A stretch of 64,000 bases of DNA, taken from Leucaena leucocephala. Taxonomy: Eukaryota > Streptophyta > Magnoliopsida > Fabales > Fabaceae. A program made the position numbers and the translations under genes. Below the pieces are notes generated by a model. It saw nothing but the letters and a program-made list of their open reading frames with translations. It was not told where the DNA came from and searched no databases. The stretch spans positions 6,898,501 through 6,962,500 of the forward strand of contig CM073557.1 of the NCBI GenBank assembly GCA_037074615.1. Reading direction: 5' to 3'. Every line of letters begins with the position of its first letter. The stretch's first letter is position 1. This document shows, in pieces, positions 1-12,378 of this stretch.

Positions 1-32
<32 letters not shown>
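1..32. repeat. (TAA)n microsatellite
   Basis: An uninterrupted run of TAA/AAT trinucleotides opens the window; it may continue beyond the left edge. No gene is attached to it. Confidence 0.95.
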
Positions 33-424
33 CAGTGTCAAAGTTTAGCTGGCTCTGTTTGTAGTTTGCTTTCAACTCAGAAAGAGCTAGGCGGCAATCA
101 ATCATATCTTCAAGGTCTGGTTTCCTTTTTCAATTACATATATCCGATGTGCTTCAATAATTCACAATATATTAAATATATATGTGTTCATAGTACACAA
201 CTTTTACTTAATCTTCCATATCTCAATTAATTCGATTTATTTGATTTAGCTACCTTCTTTATTTAGAGGCATCACATATATATACACATAAAATATCAAT
301 GATGATGTCCTCAATACCTTGACTACCATTCAAGTAGTTTCCACGTATTTTAACTCTATTGTGAGCAAAAAAAATAGGGGTGACAATACTATAAAGAATT
401 TTTTTTAAAATGATAAAAAAAACT

Positions 425-680
425 TATTTAATTTTTAATATAAAAAAATATTTAATTAATTTAATCAGATTAAAAAAATTAGTTAATATGATGCAATTTT
501 TCTAAGACACTATAACTATTTTTCTTAAATCCTTTTATCCCTCGCTTAATTATTGTTGAGTGAGTATTTATATGAATAATTTAAAAAAATTAATTAATAT
601 AATAAATATATCTTATATTTAAAATTAAAATTAACTATCTAATTATATCTTATATTAAGGATTAGAAGAGTATTTTTTTA
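425..680 (+). mobile_element. MITE, family B copy 1
   Basis: This segment aligns by eye along its length with 8075-8315 and 36375-36602, and in reverse with 59935-60125. Shared landmarks are an early 'ttaattaatttaat' block, a central 'taattattgtt' followed by an '(g)gagtatta' block, and an end resembling 'tatattaaggattagaagagta'. It has no coding capacity. The roughly 240-260-bp length, A+T richness and 'gagta/tactc' ends suit a Stowaway- or Tourist-like MITE, but I could not fix terminal repeats or target duplications exactly. Confidence 0.5.
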
Positions 681-1009
681 AAAAAAATACTTTTTAGTAT
701 TTTTCCAGCTAAATAAAGGGTAAGAGTTTAAATTTCTTTTCCATCATTTATTGTTATTTTTTATAAGTTAACGGTACTTTTATTAAGAGCGATCACTCTA
801 AGAAGCATCCCATATTCTACTGATTGAAAAATGAATAAGAGTCTTGTCATTTGATCAAGTATTTAGAGAGTCAAATACTTAAGTCGTTTAACTTTATAAA
901 CATTAATCGTTGATATGTTAGACATTATAATTTTGAAAAATTCTCTCTAAAATGCAAGACCTTGTGAAAATTAGTTGTGGAGAATTGATTTTGTATTATA
1001 TAAATTAAG

Positions 1010-1475
1010 GATATATTTAGATTAATTTTTGGGGAATAGATTCTAAAAAAAAATTAGAAATAATAGATTTTAAAAATGGAGATACTTGGATGATTAGTAG
1101 TAGAATCATTTTCATATTGATAAATTACTAAAATGGTATGATTTGATTAAAAGTAAGAGAGATGAGAGAGGGTAGAGAAAAAAGAGAAGATATGAGAGAG
1201 TGTAGAGAAGATAGAAGAGATAGGAGATATGGTAAAAAAGAGATAGGAGAGAGAGTAGAAAAGAGATATGGGAGATAATATTAGAAAAAGTAAGGGTAAA
1301 ATAATAATTGGATAGTCTATAAGCTCTTTTACTGTTCTAAAAGTTATTTTTAATAGTTTATTCAGAACCATGATTTTAGCCAAAATTATTTATAGATAAA
1401 TATAATTTTTTATTTAAATTTTTTTTAAATCAAAATTTTACCTAAAAAAATTTGTGAAACCTTAGTGCCAAACAA
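1010..1475 (-). mobile_element. Non-autonomous TIR element, family C copy 1
   Basis: On the minus strand this segment repeats 9418-10095. Both copies encode the same accidental peptide start (MVLNKLLK...FRTVKELIDY), both carry a purine/pyrimidine strand-asymmetric tract in the middle (AG-rich here on +, CT-rich in the other copy), and both have ends resembling GTGTTTGG/CCAAAC. This copy is shorter mainly because its CT/AG tract is contracted. The peptide is not a gene; it simply follows the repeat. The GTTTGG-type ends suggest a hAT-like non-autonomous element, but the class is unproven. Confidence 0.5.
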
Positions 1476-2063
1476 GTAATAAATAAATGAGAGAGTTTTA
1501 TTTCATAAAGTATACACATATTTTTTTAAAACTAAACCAAATACCCCATTAATCTCTATTCTCTTAACTTCATTATATAAAAAAAAATCAAAATACATCT
1601 AACACTTTTAAAATATTTTTTCAGTGGTATTTAATATTATAAATTAATTTGTAGCATATTTAATATTTTAAAATATTTTTTAAATACCACACATTATTTT
1701 AAAATAATTTTTTATATAATTTTATTTTTAAAATATTTTTTTATTAACAACGAAATACCGTAATTTAAAATATTAAATATATTTAAAAAATAATTTAAAC
1801 TATTGAACCTTATTAAAAATAATTTAAAATATTAAATACATAAAAAATTAGTCTGTAGAATATTGATAGAAAGAAAAAACTTTCAAGGGCCTCAAGGCAA
1901 CTTAAAAAAAAACAACAAATGATGTCGAGGGGCAATTTATATTTCATCTTGAAAGCTTCCACCCACCTTCCAAACAAAATGTCCAAAACCAATCTGATTT
2001 CTCACTTTCTTTATTCTCAATTTCTTAATTGACCTTTTGTTCCTAAAGTTATTCCCCCCTAAA

Positions 2064-2070
2064 TATATAA
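2064..2070 (+). promoter_or_regulatory. Probable TATA box of the cyclin gene
   Basis: TATATAA lies 67-73 bases before the cyclin ATG, followed by a pyrimidine-rich leader (tcttctctcacac). A typical 30-35-bp spacing to the start site would leave a 5' UTR of about 35-40 bases. Inferred from position and sequence only. Confidence 0.5.
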
Positions 2071-2136
2071 TGCCCTCCCAAATCTTCTCTCACACAATAC
2101 CTCCAAACCCTTTCAAAATCTCCTTCTTCCCTTCCC

Positions 2137-3248
2137 ATGGCTTCTTCTTCTTCTTCTTCCCTTGTAATTTCCCCAAGAAAGCTTCGCTCTGATGTCTATT
2201 CCTATTCATACCAGGAAGATTCCAACACGCCATTGGTCATAAACGTTTTAGCTTCTCTGATTGAGAGGAGCATGGCTAGAACCGAGAGGATCGTCAAGAA
2301 TTGTTCATGGGCTTTGAGTAAATCAATCGGCACTAGCATCTTCGATTGCAGAGAGATCCCAGATTTGAATATCCAGTCCTATTTAGAGAGAATTTCCCGA
2401 TACACTCGTGCTGGCCCTTCCGTCTATGTCGTCGCTTATGTCTACATCGATCGATTTTGCCAGAACAATCCTGAGTTCCGAATCAATTCAAGAAATGTTC
2501 ACAGGCTTCTCATTACAACTATCATGGTGGCTTCTAAGTATATCGAAGACATGTGAGTTCTCTTTTTTTTGTAATTTTTACAAACACCTTAAATACAATA
2601 ACCTAGTGAACTTCAACTTCAACTTCTGATTGTGTAAATTTTATATGGGATTCATTAACTGCACTCGATTGATTAATATTCGTCTTGATCTTCATTTCTT
2701 GGTCATTTGTGCTAATTGCTATATGAACTTCAACATCTTACTGTAAATTTCATATGGAGTTTGTTAATTGAGGCAAAAAAAAAAAAAACTGTTTTCATTT
2801 CAATCTCGATTCAGTGACACAACTTGGTAACAGCTAAGAAAAGGGTACAATTTCAAATTGTTTGGTAACCGATATTTCTGGTCCATGATGTTAAAAGTGT
2901 ATGATAATATGTCTTTTTCTTTTGTCCCACTTTCTTGGATTCAAAAACTGGGATTGTTGTACTGAAAACATCTGATTTGACAGGAATTACAGAAATTCAT
3001 ACTTTGCAAGAGTTGGTGGATTGACAACAAAAGAATTGAACGACATGGAGATTGAGTTTCTGTTCATGGTGGGGTTCAAGCTTCATGTAAATGTGAGTGT
3101 GTTTGAGAGTTATTGTTGCCATTTGGAGAGGGAAGTGAGCATTGGAGGAGGCTATCACATAGAGAGGACACTGAGATGTGCAGAAGAAATCAAAACAAGG
3201 CACAGGGAAGAAAGGGCTTACACTCAGATTGCTCGTGTAATGTTGTGA
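2137..3248 (+). CDS. CYCU2: U/P-type cyclin, CYCU2-like (two exons)
   Basis: Exons are 2137-2552 and 2984-3248, with a 431-base GT-AG intron (donor GTGAGT, acceptor TTTGACAG) that splits codon 139 (AT|G). The product is 226 aa, the usual size for this family. A Ser-rich N-terminus (residues 3-8) precedes a single cyclin box from about residue 28 to 180. Recognisable family segments are ERSMARTERIVKN, SVYVVAYVYIDRF, SKYIEDMNYRNSYFARVGGL, and the end IARVML. In this alignment Lys134 and Glu137 fall in the helix where cyclins keep the charged pair that contacts the CDK. U/P-type cyclins are small plant cyclins related to yeast PHO80 that bind CDKA and act in cell division and nutrient or hormone responses. 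The start is the first in-frame ATG after a TATA box and matches the family N-terminus. It reads as intact. The exact subgroup (U2-1 or U2-2) cannot be decided by eye. Confidence 0.93.
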
Positions 3249-3354
3249 GATTAATTAAAAAGTGACCTAATGCACAATGCCGTAGAGTCAAGCCTATTTC
3301 TGGAATTTCAACGATAACCTTACTATTGCTCTTCTTAATGTTGTGAGATTAATT
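3239..3354 (+). repeat. 18-bp direct repeat spanning the cyclin stop codon
   Basis: The sequence aatgttgtgagattaatt occurs at 3239-3256, where it contains the last two codons and the TGA of the cyclin, and again at 3337-3354 in the 3' UTR. Similar bases precede both copies (ttgctc), so the repeat is slightly longer but imperfect. Confidence 0.8.
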
Positions 3355-5229
3355 CATGAGGAAATCCCCCCCCCCTGTTTTTAGGTCTCTTTCTTTTCTG
3401 CTTGCAATACAAAGAGGCAGAGTTCATTTGTACAGATCAACCACAGAAAGAGACCTAATTATCTGTTTCCACAGCACAACAACACTGGAGGCTCGTCGAA
3501 TGTGTTTATTTCTCTTCTTGCAACACTGTGTTGTCGTGACAAAAGGATAGAGTTCTTGTGAAAGAGGTTTATTCAGAAGTTGAGTTGAGAGTTTGGAAAA
3601 TGATTTATAATTCAGATTTTTTTACATTGATAGAGATTAATGTAAATAATTTATTTATTATTTAAGGAGTGATCAAGAGAAAAGAGGTTTTTTTTGGTAG
3701 ACCATGCAAAAATGAATGGAATGTATGGGTTTGATTTCTTGGCCAGAAACATAGTACAGTGAACTATGTTCATACGATATTTTTCTAATATTTTAATTCT
3801 CCCCAATGAGTCCCTCTCATCATTCATGAGTCCCCAATGTTCATTTAATAAAAGTAATTTAATGATTTGATTAAACATCTTCATCTTCGCAAATAATCTT
3901 CAAATTGAAATAGTTTTCTTTTCTCTGTTTGCTAGAGGGCCAAACAGGCTCTCCCTATTTTCTATTCCTTTTGTTTTTCTGAAGTGAAAAAGGGATTTAT
4001 TGTCAATTATGATTCATTGGGCAAAAATGAATAGAGATTGTTTGTTTTCTGGCATCGGCAATTGATTGATTATGTGTTGTCTGAAATGATTAGGATTTAT
4101 GACTCTTTCTCCTGTGGAGAAAATCAGCTAAAATCAAGGCTTGATTTACGAGAAAAAAAAGTATAAGACGATAATCAAGAAATTAAAACAAGTTATCATT
4201 GAGCTCCCAAATTATTATCATGCTCTTTAAAATTGTCTTATAACCTTTTTAATGTCCGAAAGATTTTGATTCAAATATTGCAAAATATATTTGTAATATC
4301 TAAAAAACAAACATATTATTATACTCTTTAGTATAAATGTTTTTTTTTTAAAAAAATAATTTTTACTATCAGTTTGAAAGTTTTGGATTTTCAAATTGTC
4401 ATTTATCTTGATTTTATCAGAAGGGAATCCAATTATATAATTAACTTGGAGCTCCAGCAAAATCCCAACAGAATTTGAAAAAAAAAATAAATTTTATTTA
4501 AATAAAATCATTAAAGGGTGTACAAAGACAGGTTAATTTGAATATTGAATTTCTAGGACATCTATAAGTAGTTTGGCCTACAGAAGAGGCTCCATCGCTA
4601 TTTTAAATCTGCTTTTTTACTAACAAGATTGATTTAGTAGAATGTGTTAATTTTTTATAAGTTGATAAAATAATGTTAAATTTTTACTAAGAGAGATGCT
4701 CCACAGTGCTTTTAGAAAAAAATCTATTTTTTTGTGATATAATATCTAAATTGGGCTATCCTTTAATTATTTTGAAGAAGAAAATTTGAAATTTCTTACA
4801 ATTATATGACCTAAAAATTTAGTTGTTACATATATTTTTGTGTTAATTATCTATATAAAATATAATTCATATGATAATCTATATTATTTTATGAACAGTG
4901 TAACTCAGTTTTCAGATTTCATCAGTGCAAGAGGTCCACCACTTTATATTAATATTGGAAGATAAAAAACAATAAAATAGTCAGGAAGAGGCAAAATGAA
5001 AAGCAAAAAAAGCCAAAAAAAAAAGTAAAGAAAGAACTAAAAAGAAGAATAAAGCATGAGGTGGAATATATATATTTTTTTTAAAAAAAAAGAGCATGAG
5101 GTTGACTTACTGCATTATCATTGTTATGATGAATAAATAAATAAATAAATAAAAGTAGTTATATGGTGACTTTTTTAGGCTCCTTAAGATCCATACTTTG
5201 TATTATGATGGGTCACCAACCCAACACAT

Positions 5230-5476
5230 CCCCTCTTTATACAAAGTAAAGAGGACCCATCATATCAATTAGAATTAATATAGATAATAATAAATAAATT
5301 TATATTCTATAAGGATATAAGTTTGATTCTCACTGCCATCGTGGGAGTTCTTTTAATATATGATCTTATAAATTTTCTATAAGTATTCTCTGAATCTTAA
5401 AACTGTATCATAATATTAGTAGAAGATCATTACTAAGCTTACTTAAATATTTAGTTGTAACAAAAAAAAAAAAAAA
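5230..5476 (+). mobile_element. SINE-like retroposon, family 2 copy
   Basis: This segment matches 42836-43053 in order: 'ataagtttgattct' (a B-box-like motif), a gap, 'gatcttataaattttctata', 'tctctga', 'gtatcataa', 'acttactt', and a terminal poly-A (5461-5477). The 5' end is uncertain and I did not find a convincing target-site duplication for this copy. The poly-A tail and the internal promoter-like motif point to a tRNA-derived SINE. Confidence 0.45.
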
Positions 5477-8074
5477 AGAACTCATCACCTTCCTTTTTCT
5501 TCATTTATTTTTTTTTAATTAACCATGTTGCAGTGTGAATCTCCTTATTTGTTCTTTTATTAGTTTAGAACATATCACTTTAACCTTTATTATAAATCTT
5601 TTATAAGAGAAATTTTTTATGCTAAAGATAGTCCCATAGAGAGTTATTGATGATTATTTTCTAATTTTATCTATATTTAACTCCAGTTTAAAAGAAACAA
5701 AAGGAACAGAGAGATGTGAATGGTTCGTAAATATATATAGAGAGAGAGAGAAATTAATAAGGGAAAATTTAATTTTTTTAACAATTTAAAATATGTTTAA
5801 TGATTTAACTTTTGTTCTTTTGCATGCAAAAATTAGTTAAAAGTGACTTATAATAAAAATTAAAAGATATATATACATAATATATATATATATATATTAT
5901 GTATATATATAATATAATAATTCACTTTAAATCAAATTAGATGCGTGGGGCTAACTTGAATGATGAGTTTTATGTAAACTATTATATTTTTCTTTACTTG
6001 GCCAGATAGGAAGGAAAAAAGCTAGAAAGGATTCAAATTTAAGAAATTGAATCTCTACCCTTTATTTTCATTTTAAGTGGAAATTTAGAGAAAAAAGAAA
6101 TAAATATATATATATAGTGCTCATTTATAACAAATATCTTCATGATTATATATATAGAGAGAGAGAGAGAGATCATACTTGCACCGCGGGAGGAGGAATG
6201 GATAATGTCAAAGAAGGTAAAGTTATTTGTTAAAAATATTATTGTTATTCTAAATATAAAATTTATTTATTTAATTTTAAAAAATTAAATAAATTATTTA
6301 ATTATAACATATATAATACGGTATCTTTAAAATATTTTTATATACTTTTATATAATATTAAATTTATATATATATTAATTTATAAATTAGATAAATTAAT
6401 TTAAAATTATGATAAATATGAGAGTTAAAAAAATGTCCTATTACATTAAATACCAAATTTCACTTTTAAATTATATCTTATATTTAAGATATGAGGAGTA
6501 ATAAATAAAATATGGAGTGGCATATGAAGGAAAATGAATATACCTTGGAATATGATGAAGTAATTTATCAAACCACACAAAACAAAGTCATAGTTTGAAT
6601 TCCATTTGTACTGGAATATAACTAATATATATATATATATATATTAAAAAAATTAATTAAATTAATTATTTATAATAAATATGTGTTAGTTTATCTAAAA
6701 TAATATTTCTAATCATGTATATTGTAAATATCATTTGACATAAATATTTTTACTAGGTATAATCAGTAGAGATACTTCTGGTACTATAAAAAAAAATAAG
6801 GATGCTTTGGTCCAACAAGTTGTTAATTTATGTGGTAAGCGGCTTTATCCTCATAAAAAGGAAAACACATGTTCAAATGTTGAAAAATGTAGAGAAGAAA
6901 AAAATTATTTATGGTATAAACTTTGAAAGTGATTAAACCCATAACATTAAAGGATCTGGATGAAAATTTTCATATTTAATAGGTGTGGATTTGAAACTCA
7001 AAAAAAATCATATAAAGCTTTGGTTTTTAGGCAATTTAATTAGGCTTAAAAAATAGTTGAATAAATTACAATTTTGTGTACAGCTACTTGCAATTGAAGT
7101 CAATACAACAATCTTGTGGGATAAGTGTCTTTGCTGGATTCTTAGCTAAGCATTGGTTTATTGGTGGTGCTCTCAAAGTGCATGATGAGATATCTTTCTT
7201 TATTAGAGAAGCATGTTTGTGGAGAGAAAACAGCCCCTAATTTAGTGGGAAGCATTCAACAAACTTATTCCACTTTGAGTGGTATAAAATAAATGACATG
7301 TTCATATAACAACCCACCTTCTCATATTAATTAATGCTTTTATTTATTTATTTATTTATGTTCTACTAACCGCCAAAATTTAATTCATATCTCTGCCCCT
7401 AACCCCCAAAAAAATCTTAAATATTTCATTTATAGAGACTTCTAGAAAACTAAGGAATACACTTAGTCTAATATTAGACTAACTAGATTATAAAATAGAA
7501 AAATTAAAGTTTTGATTATACTTTGTTAAAAAAGACTCTCTAAAAAAAGATATTCTAGTCTCAAAGTTTCTATTCGAATTAATTGGTTGTGTAAATATTT
7601 TATAATATGATCTATAAAAAATACCAGACAAATGATAGCACAAAAGGTTATAAAAGAAATGCTTTTGGAAACTATAATAATTAATACTCCCTCCCATATT
7701 GAATGTAAGAATTTGATAACTAATTTATAAAAATTAAAAAATTAATTAAATTAATTATTCATAAAAAATATGTATTCATTTTTTTTAAATGGACTATTTA
7801 ATAATTTGTATTAGAAGTTATATGTTGACGTAAAATCCTTTAATATATACAATAAATTATAATTATAAATTATAAATTTAAAATATAAAATAAATAAAAA
7901 AAGATAAATATTACACCAATTATTGAGATATATATTATATGTAAGGTTTTGAGTTGTTAATTGCCAAATTTTCCAACCCAATCATGCAAACTTAGAAAGG
8001 GGGCAAATCCCATTTTTCTCTCCTCTTTGGATTTTAAGCATTTTTATATATGTTTTCAGTTTATTTTATTATAC

Positions 8075-8315
8075 TTTTCTTTAATATAAAATCTATTTAA
8101 TTAATTTAATTAGACTAAAAATTAGTTAATATAAGACATATTTTTTAAAACACTCTAATTATTTTTTTATAATTTCCTTATTTTTTCTTTTAATTATTGT
8201 TAGGAGAGTATTAATAGGAGTAATTTAAAAAATTTGATAAATATAAAAAATAAATTTTATATTTAAAATTAAAATAAATTTTTTAATTAAATTTTATATT
8301 AAGGATAAAAAGAGT
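8075..8315 (+). mobile_element. MITE, family B copy 2
   Basis: Aligned with 425-680 and 36375-36602 over the whole length, including 'taattattgttaggagagtattaa' in the middle and 'ttatattaaggataaaaagagta' at the end. Non-coding. Confidence 0.5.
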
Positions 8316-9417
8316 AATTTTTGTCCTAGGATCTTATGATAGTTTTGAAAGTACAATGTACAAAATAAGGGTCTTGTCTTTAGTGTATGAAGATATTCTG
8401 TCTACACGTACAGAGTTTATATATTTCGTTTATATAGTTAAGATATAATTAACATCGGAGTTTAAATCATCATCTCCTGTGAAAAGGTATTGAGTTGAAA
8501 ATCTATCTTTATCTTACATTACATTTCTTTCCCATTTTTAATTTAAAGAAATCAAGATACACATAAAGGTGTTCAAATTTTCCTATTCCAGTACCAGATA
8601 ATTGGGGATGATTCTATCTTATCCCATAACAAGTCGAGATAGAACAACCTATAATAGGATAGGGAGAAGGGTTAGGATAGGATGTGTCTAGTCTAACCTT
8701 TAGGACTTCTGGTATGTCCCAAATATTTTTTTAAAATAAAAAATATTTTTATTTTATTTATATTTTTTTGTAAAAAAGAGAAATAAAAAATAATATTTGT
8801 TATATCATATTATTTATTAGATAATTTTATTTTTCTCTTCCTTACATGTATTTGTTTATTTGCATATAAAGTAGTAACTTCATTTGGTGATATTAAAAAA
8901 TTGAAAAAATAATGGTATTTGTAGTATAATTAATGGTATTTATTATTTTAAATTGATAATCATAATAAGGAGAATTTAATTTTTTCTATTATTTTTTTAT
9001 TCTGATTATATGTTACTAATAGACAGACTATACATAAAATATATAGTAGTCTAACTTTTTTTATAATAAAATCGGGATATTCCATCCCGAACCTATCCTC
9101 AATTCCAAACAGGACGAGACGGAATACAGGATGTAAAATATATCTTGTGTACTATTTCTGAATGAGATATGGGATGGGGTTATCCCGATCATATCTTGTA
9201 CTGTAAACACCCCTATATACACACATTTTACTATAACTTTAAATAAAATTTTATTATTTTAATGAAAACTCTCACAATGCACACTCTAGAGGTATAAAAA
9301 AATCGAAATTATTTTTTTTGGGAAAACAGATATACTTCTTATATATAATTATCAAATTACATGAAAAAAAAATAGCTCATTTTCCATCTCTAATATAAAA
9401 TGTGGTAAACGAGCTAA

Positions 9418-10095
9418 ATGCGTGTTTGGCAAAGCGTTTGGGAATGAATTTTGGGGCAAAACTTCAGTTTGAAAAAATTTCACATAAACATCAATTTTTG
9501 TCCAGAATTGATTTTGAAACAAAACCTCGGTTTGCAAAATTTTTTGCCAAACAGCCATTTTTGTCCAGAATTGATTTTGGGTAAAACTTCAGTTTGAAAC
9601 CATGGTTTTGAATAAGCTATTGAAAATGGATTTTAGAACTGTAAAAGAGCTTATAGATTATCTAATTACTATTTTACCCCTACTTTTTTCTTATACTCTC
9701 TCTCCCCTCTCTCCCCTCTCTCCCTCTCTCTCCTCTCCCTCCCTCTCTCCTCTCTCCTCTCTCCCTCTCTCTCTCCTCTCTTCTCTCCCTCTCCTCTCCC
9801 TCTCCTCTCTCTCTCCTCTCTACTCTCTCTCCTCTCTCTCTCCTCTCTCTCTCCTCTCTCATACTTTAATCAAATCATACCCTTTTTAGTAATTTATTAA
9901 TATAAAAAGTGATTATACTATTAATCATCCAAACATCTCTATTTATAAAATCTATTCTTCCCAGAATCTATTATTTCCAAAATCTATTCTCCAAAATCTA
10001 TTCTTCCCAAAATATATTCTTTCCAGAATCTATTCTCCAGAATCTATTCTTCCCAGAATCTATTCTCCAAAAGCTAATCCAAACACACCCTAAAG
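9418..10095 (+). mobile_element. Non-autonomous TIR element, family C copy 2
   Basis: The left end (gcgtgtttggcaaagc) and right end (gctaatccaaacacaccc) are imperfect inverted repeats sharing GTGTTTGG. Inside are two tandem copies of a block with 'tttttgtccagaattgatttt' (about 9497 and 9558), a long CT tract (9691-9871), and tandem 'ccagaatctattct' units between about 9957 and 10075. It is the longer relative of 1010-1475. There is no transposase. Similarity of the ends to hAT elements is suggestive only, and target duplications were not resolved. Confidence 0.55.
9691..9871 (+). repeat. Long (CTCTC)n polypyrimidine tract
   Basis: About 180 bases made almost only of C and T on the + strand (A/G on the other), in irregular CTCTC/CCTCTC units. 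This gives spurious Ser/Leu/Pro frames on + and Arg/Glu/Gly frames on -, which should not be annotated as genes. It sits inside the TIR element at 9418-10095. Confidence 0.9.
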
Positions 10096-10169
10096 AAACG
10101 AAATCGCTATCTAGAGAATCAACAAGAACTTAGGTCGCTAGGCTTAATAATGAGCAAAATTGAACTAAA

Positions 10170-11385
10170 ATAAATTTGATTTTTTCAGTTCAATTAATTC
10201 AATTTTCAGTTAGTGTTCGCTTTTTATTAAATTTATTCGGTATTTGGTTTTGGGTTGGTGTTCATAAAAAAATTTCAGTTATAACCGTTAACTGAAATGT
10301 TTATAAAACGATAGTAAAATAAATAGGAAATAACTATTGTTACCCATGGATTCAACGAAATAGGCAGAGAGTATGCTTAATTTTTACCAAATATTATTTT
10401 ATTATAATTTTAATTATAATATTTATAAATATATTATAATTTTTATATATTTAAATTTATATTTAAAAATAATTGATAACTCATTCTATCTAATATTAAT
10501 ATAGTTTAAGAAAAGAAGATATTTTACACTATCTTTAAATAAATTAATTTTTTTTAAAAAATTATTATAAAAAAAAGAAAGAAAGGAAATGGCTATTGTT
10601 CACTACTAAAAAAAATAGCTAGTGTTAAGAAAACAAATAGCAAAACGACACGTATGGGAAGGCTACGTGACACGGAGATATTTTTACATTTCGTCTTATT
10701 CACTCCAAAGTTCAAACCCTAAATCCCACTGTACACATTCAATTCAAGTTCACCTCAGCTCCTCAGCAGCCGCTGTCCCTTTCCCTCTCGATCTCGATTC
10801 TCGACCTTGGACCTGCCCCACCATTCGCCTTGCTTGTGGCCTCCTCCTCCACTCATCTGGTTGTCGACTCGCCGGTATCACTCTCCTCAACGAGTTGGCT
10901 CTCCCTCTCAATCTTGACCTCAAACCTCCTCTTACCCTCACCGTTCAGCAACAGTCGGCATTGGTGTCGTCTTCCTTCAAGAACGCTCGTCGTTCCTCAC
11001 CGATTGGAAACACTCGGCTTAGTAGTGTCTAACAGCAGCACCACTTGTGTGTCTTTCCCGTCTTCCATTGATCGTCGACTATTTTGTCTCATCTCTCTGC
11101 TCTTAGCCAACAACTCCTCTACTCCAAAGTCCATATCCACCACTCATCTACTCTCGTCTTTCTATGATCTGTGCTTTAAACTCATCGCTCATCGGCCATC
11201 CCTCTGCTCTACTGTCTCCGACTTGCCGTCCAAGGTTGCTCTGCTCATCACCTTATGAGTTCGGCAAATTATTTCGGTTACAGTTACGGTTTCGGATCGG
11301 TGTATAAAGTTTCAACAATTCGGTTTTTAGTTAATTCGGTTAATGGAAATAACCCAATCGAATAACCGATTTCTTACCCCCTATC
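10170..11385 (+). mobile_element. Probable non-autonomous transposon with GC-rich core
   Basis: Both ends are built from degenerate TTCGGTT/TCAGTT-type units in A+T-rich DNA (about 10180-10300 and 11265-11370). The middle (about 10640-11258) is abruptly C+G-rich, with frames of 136 and 142 aa that are Ser/Leu/Pro-rich, overlap each other, and lack recognisable domains. The core reads like a captured leader or exon fragment rather than a gene. The class could not be identified. Fragments at about 10468-10580 resemble the 3' part of the SINE at 12395. Confidence 0.4.
10468..10580 (+). mobile_element. Truncated SINE family 1 fragment
   Basis: Contains 'gataactcattctatctaatattaatat', then 'aagaaaagaagatattttacactatc', which corresponds to the 3' third of the complete SINE at 12395-12665 (gataactcgccctacccgac..., then agagagactttaccctat). 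Heavily diverged and 5' truncated. Confidence 0.4.
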
Positions 11386-12378
11386 TAGCACGGGCCCTGT
11401 TTAGTAAACGGACTAGCGCTAGGCCTACTTAAAAGCTTTTTAAAATAAATATATTAGACTTTTTAATTTAAAACAGGGCCTAAATCTGTCTGAATAATTT
11501 TTTAAATATATAAATATAGACTTCATTAGGTTTAAAGCCTATTTATTAATGTATGATATAGGTTAGGTCTACTAAAAATATATATAGTCTAGGTCTATAA
11601 ACATTTAAAAAGGCCTTAGACATGTCAAGTCTACCTAAAGCTCAAGCTTGAATATAAAAAATAGTTTGTATATAATTTCATACTTTATATTTTTATTACA
11701 GATTTATTTGGTCAAAACTTGCCTGTTTCCACCCGAGTCTCAATAACAAGATATTACCTGGGTCTTATTTAAAATTGTTATTATTATTACTAATAATTAA
11801 TTTCCTTTGTCTTTGGCAAGGGTAAAAGGGGGAATGCCTAGTTTTCTTATACAAAAAAATTTAGTTAACTTCAATATTGGTCTACCACTAAATTTAAGGT
11901 ATAACCCAATATTTAAAAAATGATTATAGGAGATTTACGAAATTATCTACTAAAGGAGTTTTTATAGCAACAGTAGAAATCAAACTTACATTTTAATGAG
12001 ATACGAATCCGTTTCTTATAAAATGTGTCAACTTTTATTGGAGGGGAATGTCTCATTTTTTTTCTTTTTTTTTTTATAAAAAAATTTAGATAATTTCAAT
12101 ACTAATTTCTTACCAAAATTGTGTCTAGTTGACTTCAAATATAGACATAACATGGCTCCAACTCAGGATATTGACACAATTTGATATATTTGGGCCTTAA
12201 ATTCAGTTCAAAAACACTAATTTGGATCCTGCTACACAAAAATTTGCGTATAGGCCTCCTAGACGTTGGCCCAAAAATAGACTATGGGCACCAAGACTCA
12301 AGCCCATCTTAGAAGAAACTTGAAAATATACTCTATATCAAAATATTAAAATTCACCAAACAGGAATTAGATATAGTA

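Larger units (their letters stand above)
33..2060. other. Intergenic A+T-rich DNA upstream of the cyclin gene
   Basis: No coding region is supported here. It contains a MITE copy (about 425-680) and a minus-strand copy of a TIR element (about 1010-1475), both listed separately. The rest is low-complexity A/T sequence with short poly-A and poly-T runs. The last 150 bases become pyrimidine-rich and lead into the cyclin promoter. Confidence 0.7.
3249..9417. other. Long intergenic region downstream of the cyclin
   Basis: No gene is supported. The first 300-400 bases are the probable cyclin 3' UTR, including a run of ten C at 3366-3375. The remainder is A+T-rich, with a SINE-like copy (about 5230-5476), a MITE (about 8075-8315), AT/TA runs near 5871-5915 and 6620-6645, AG runs near 5740 and 6157-6171, and ATAA/TTTA runs near 5132-5152 and 7338-7360. 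Short open frames here have no recognisable protein features. Confidence 0.65.

Noticed and set aside
9602..9889. 95-aa Ser/Leu/Pro frame and its Arg/Glu-rich antisense partner
   Set aside because: Both are translations of a CT tract in a transposon; the shared N-terminal peptide with 1147-1383 reflects repeat copies.
10622..11258. Overlapping frames of 136 and 142 aa
   Set aside because: Two frames of the same GC-rich core overlap, the first lacks a convincing start, and neither has a known domain; kept only as part of a repeat.
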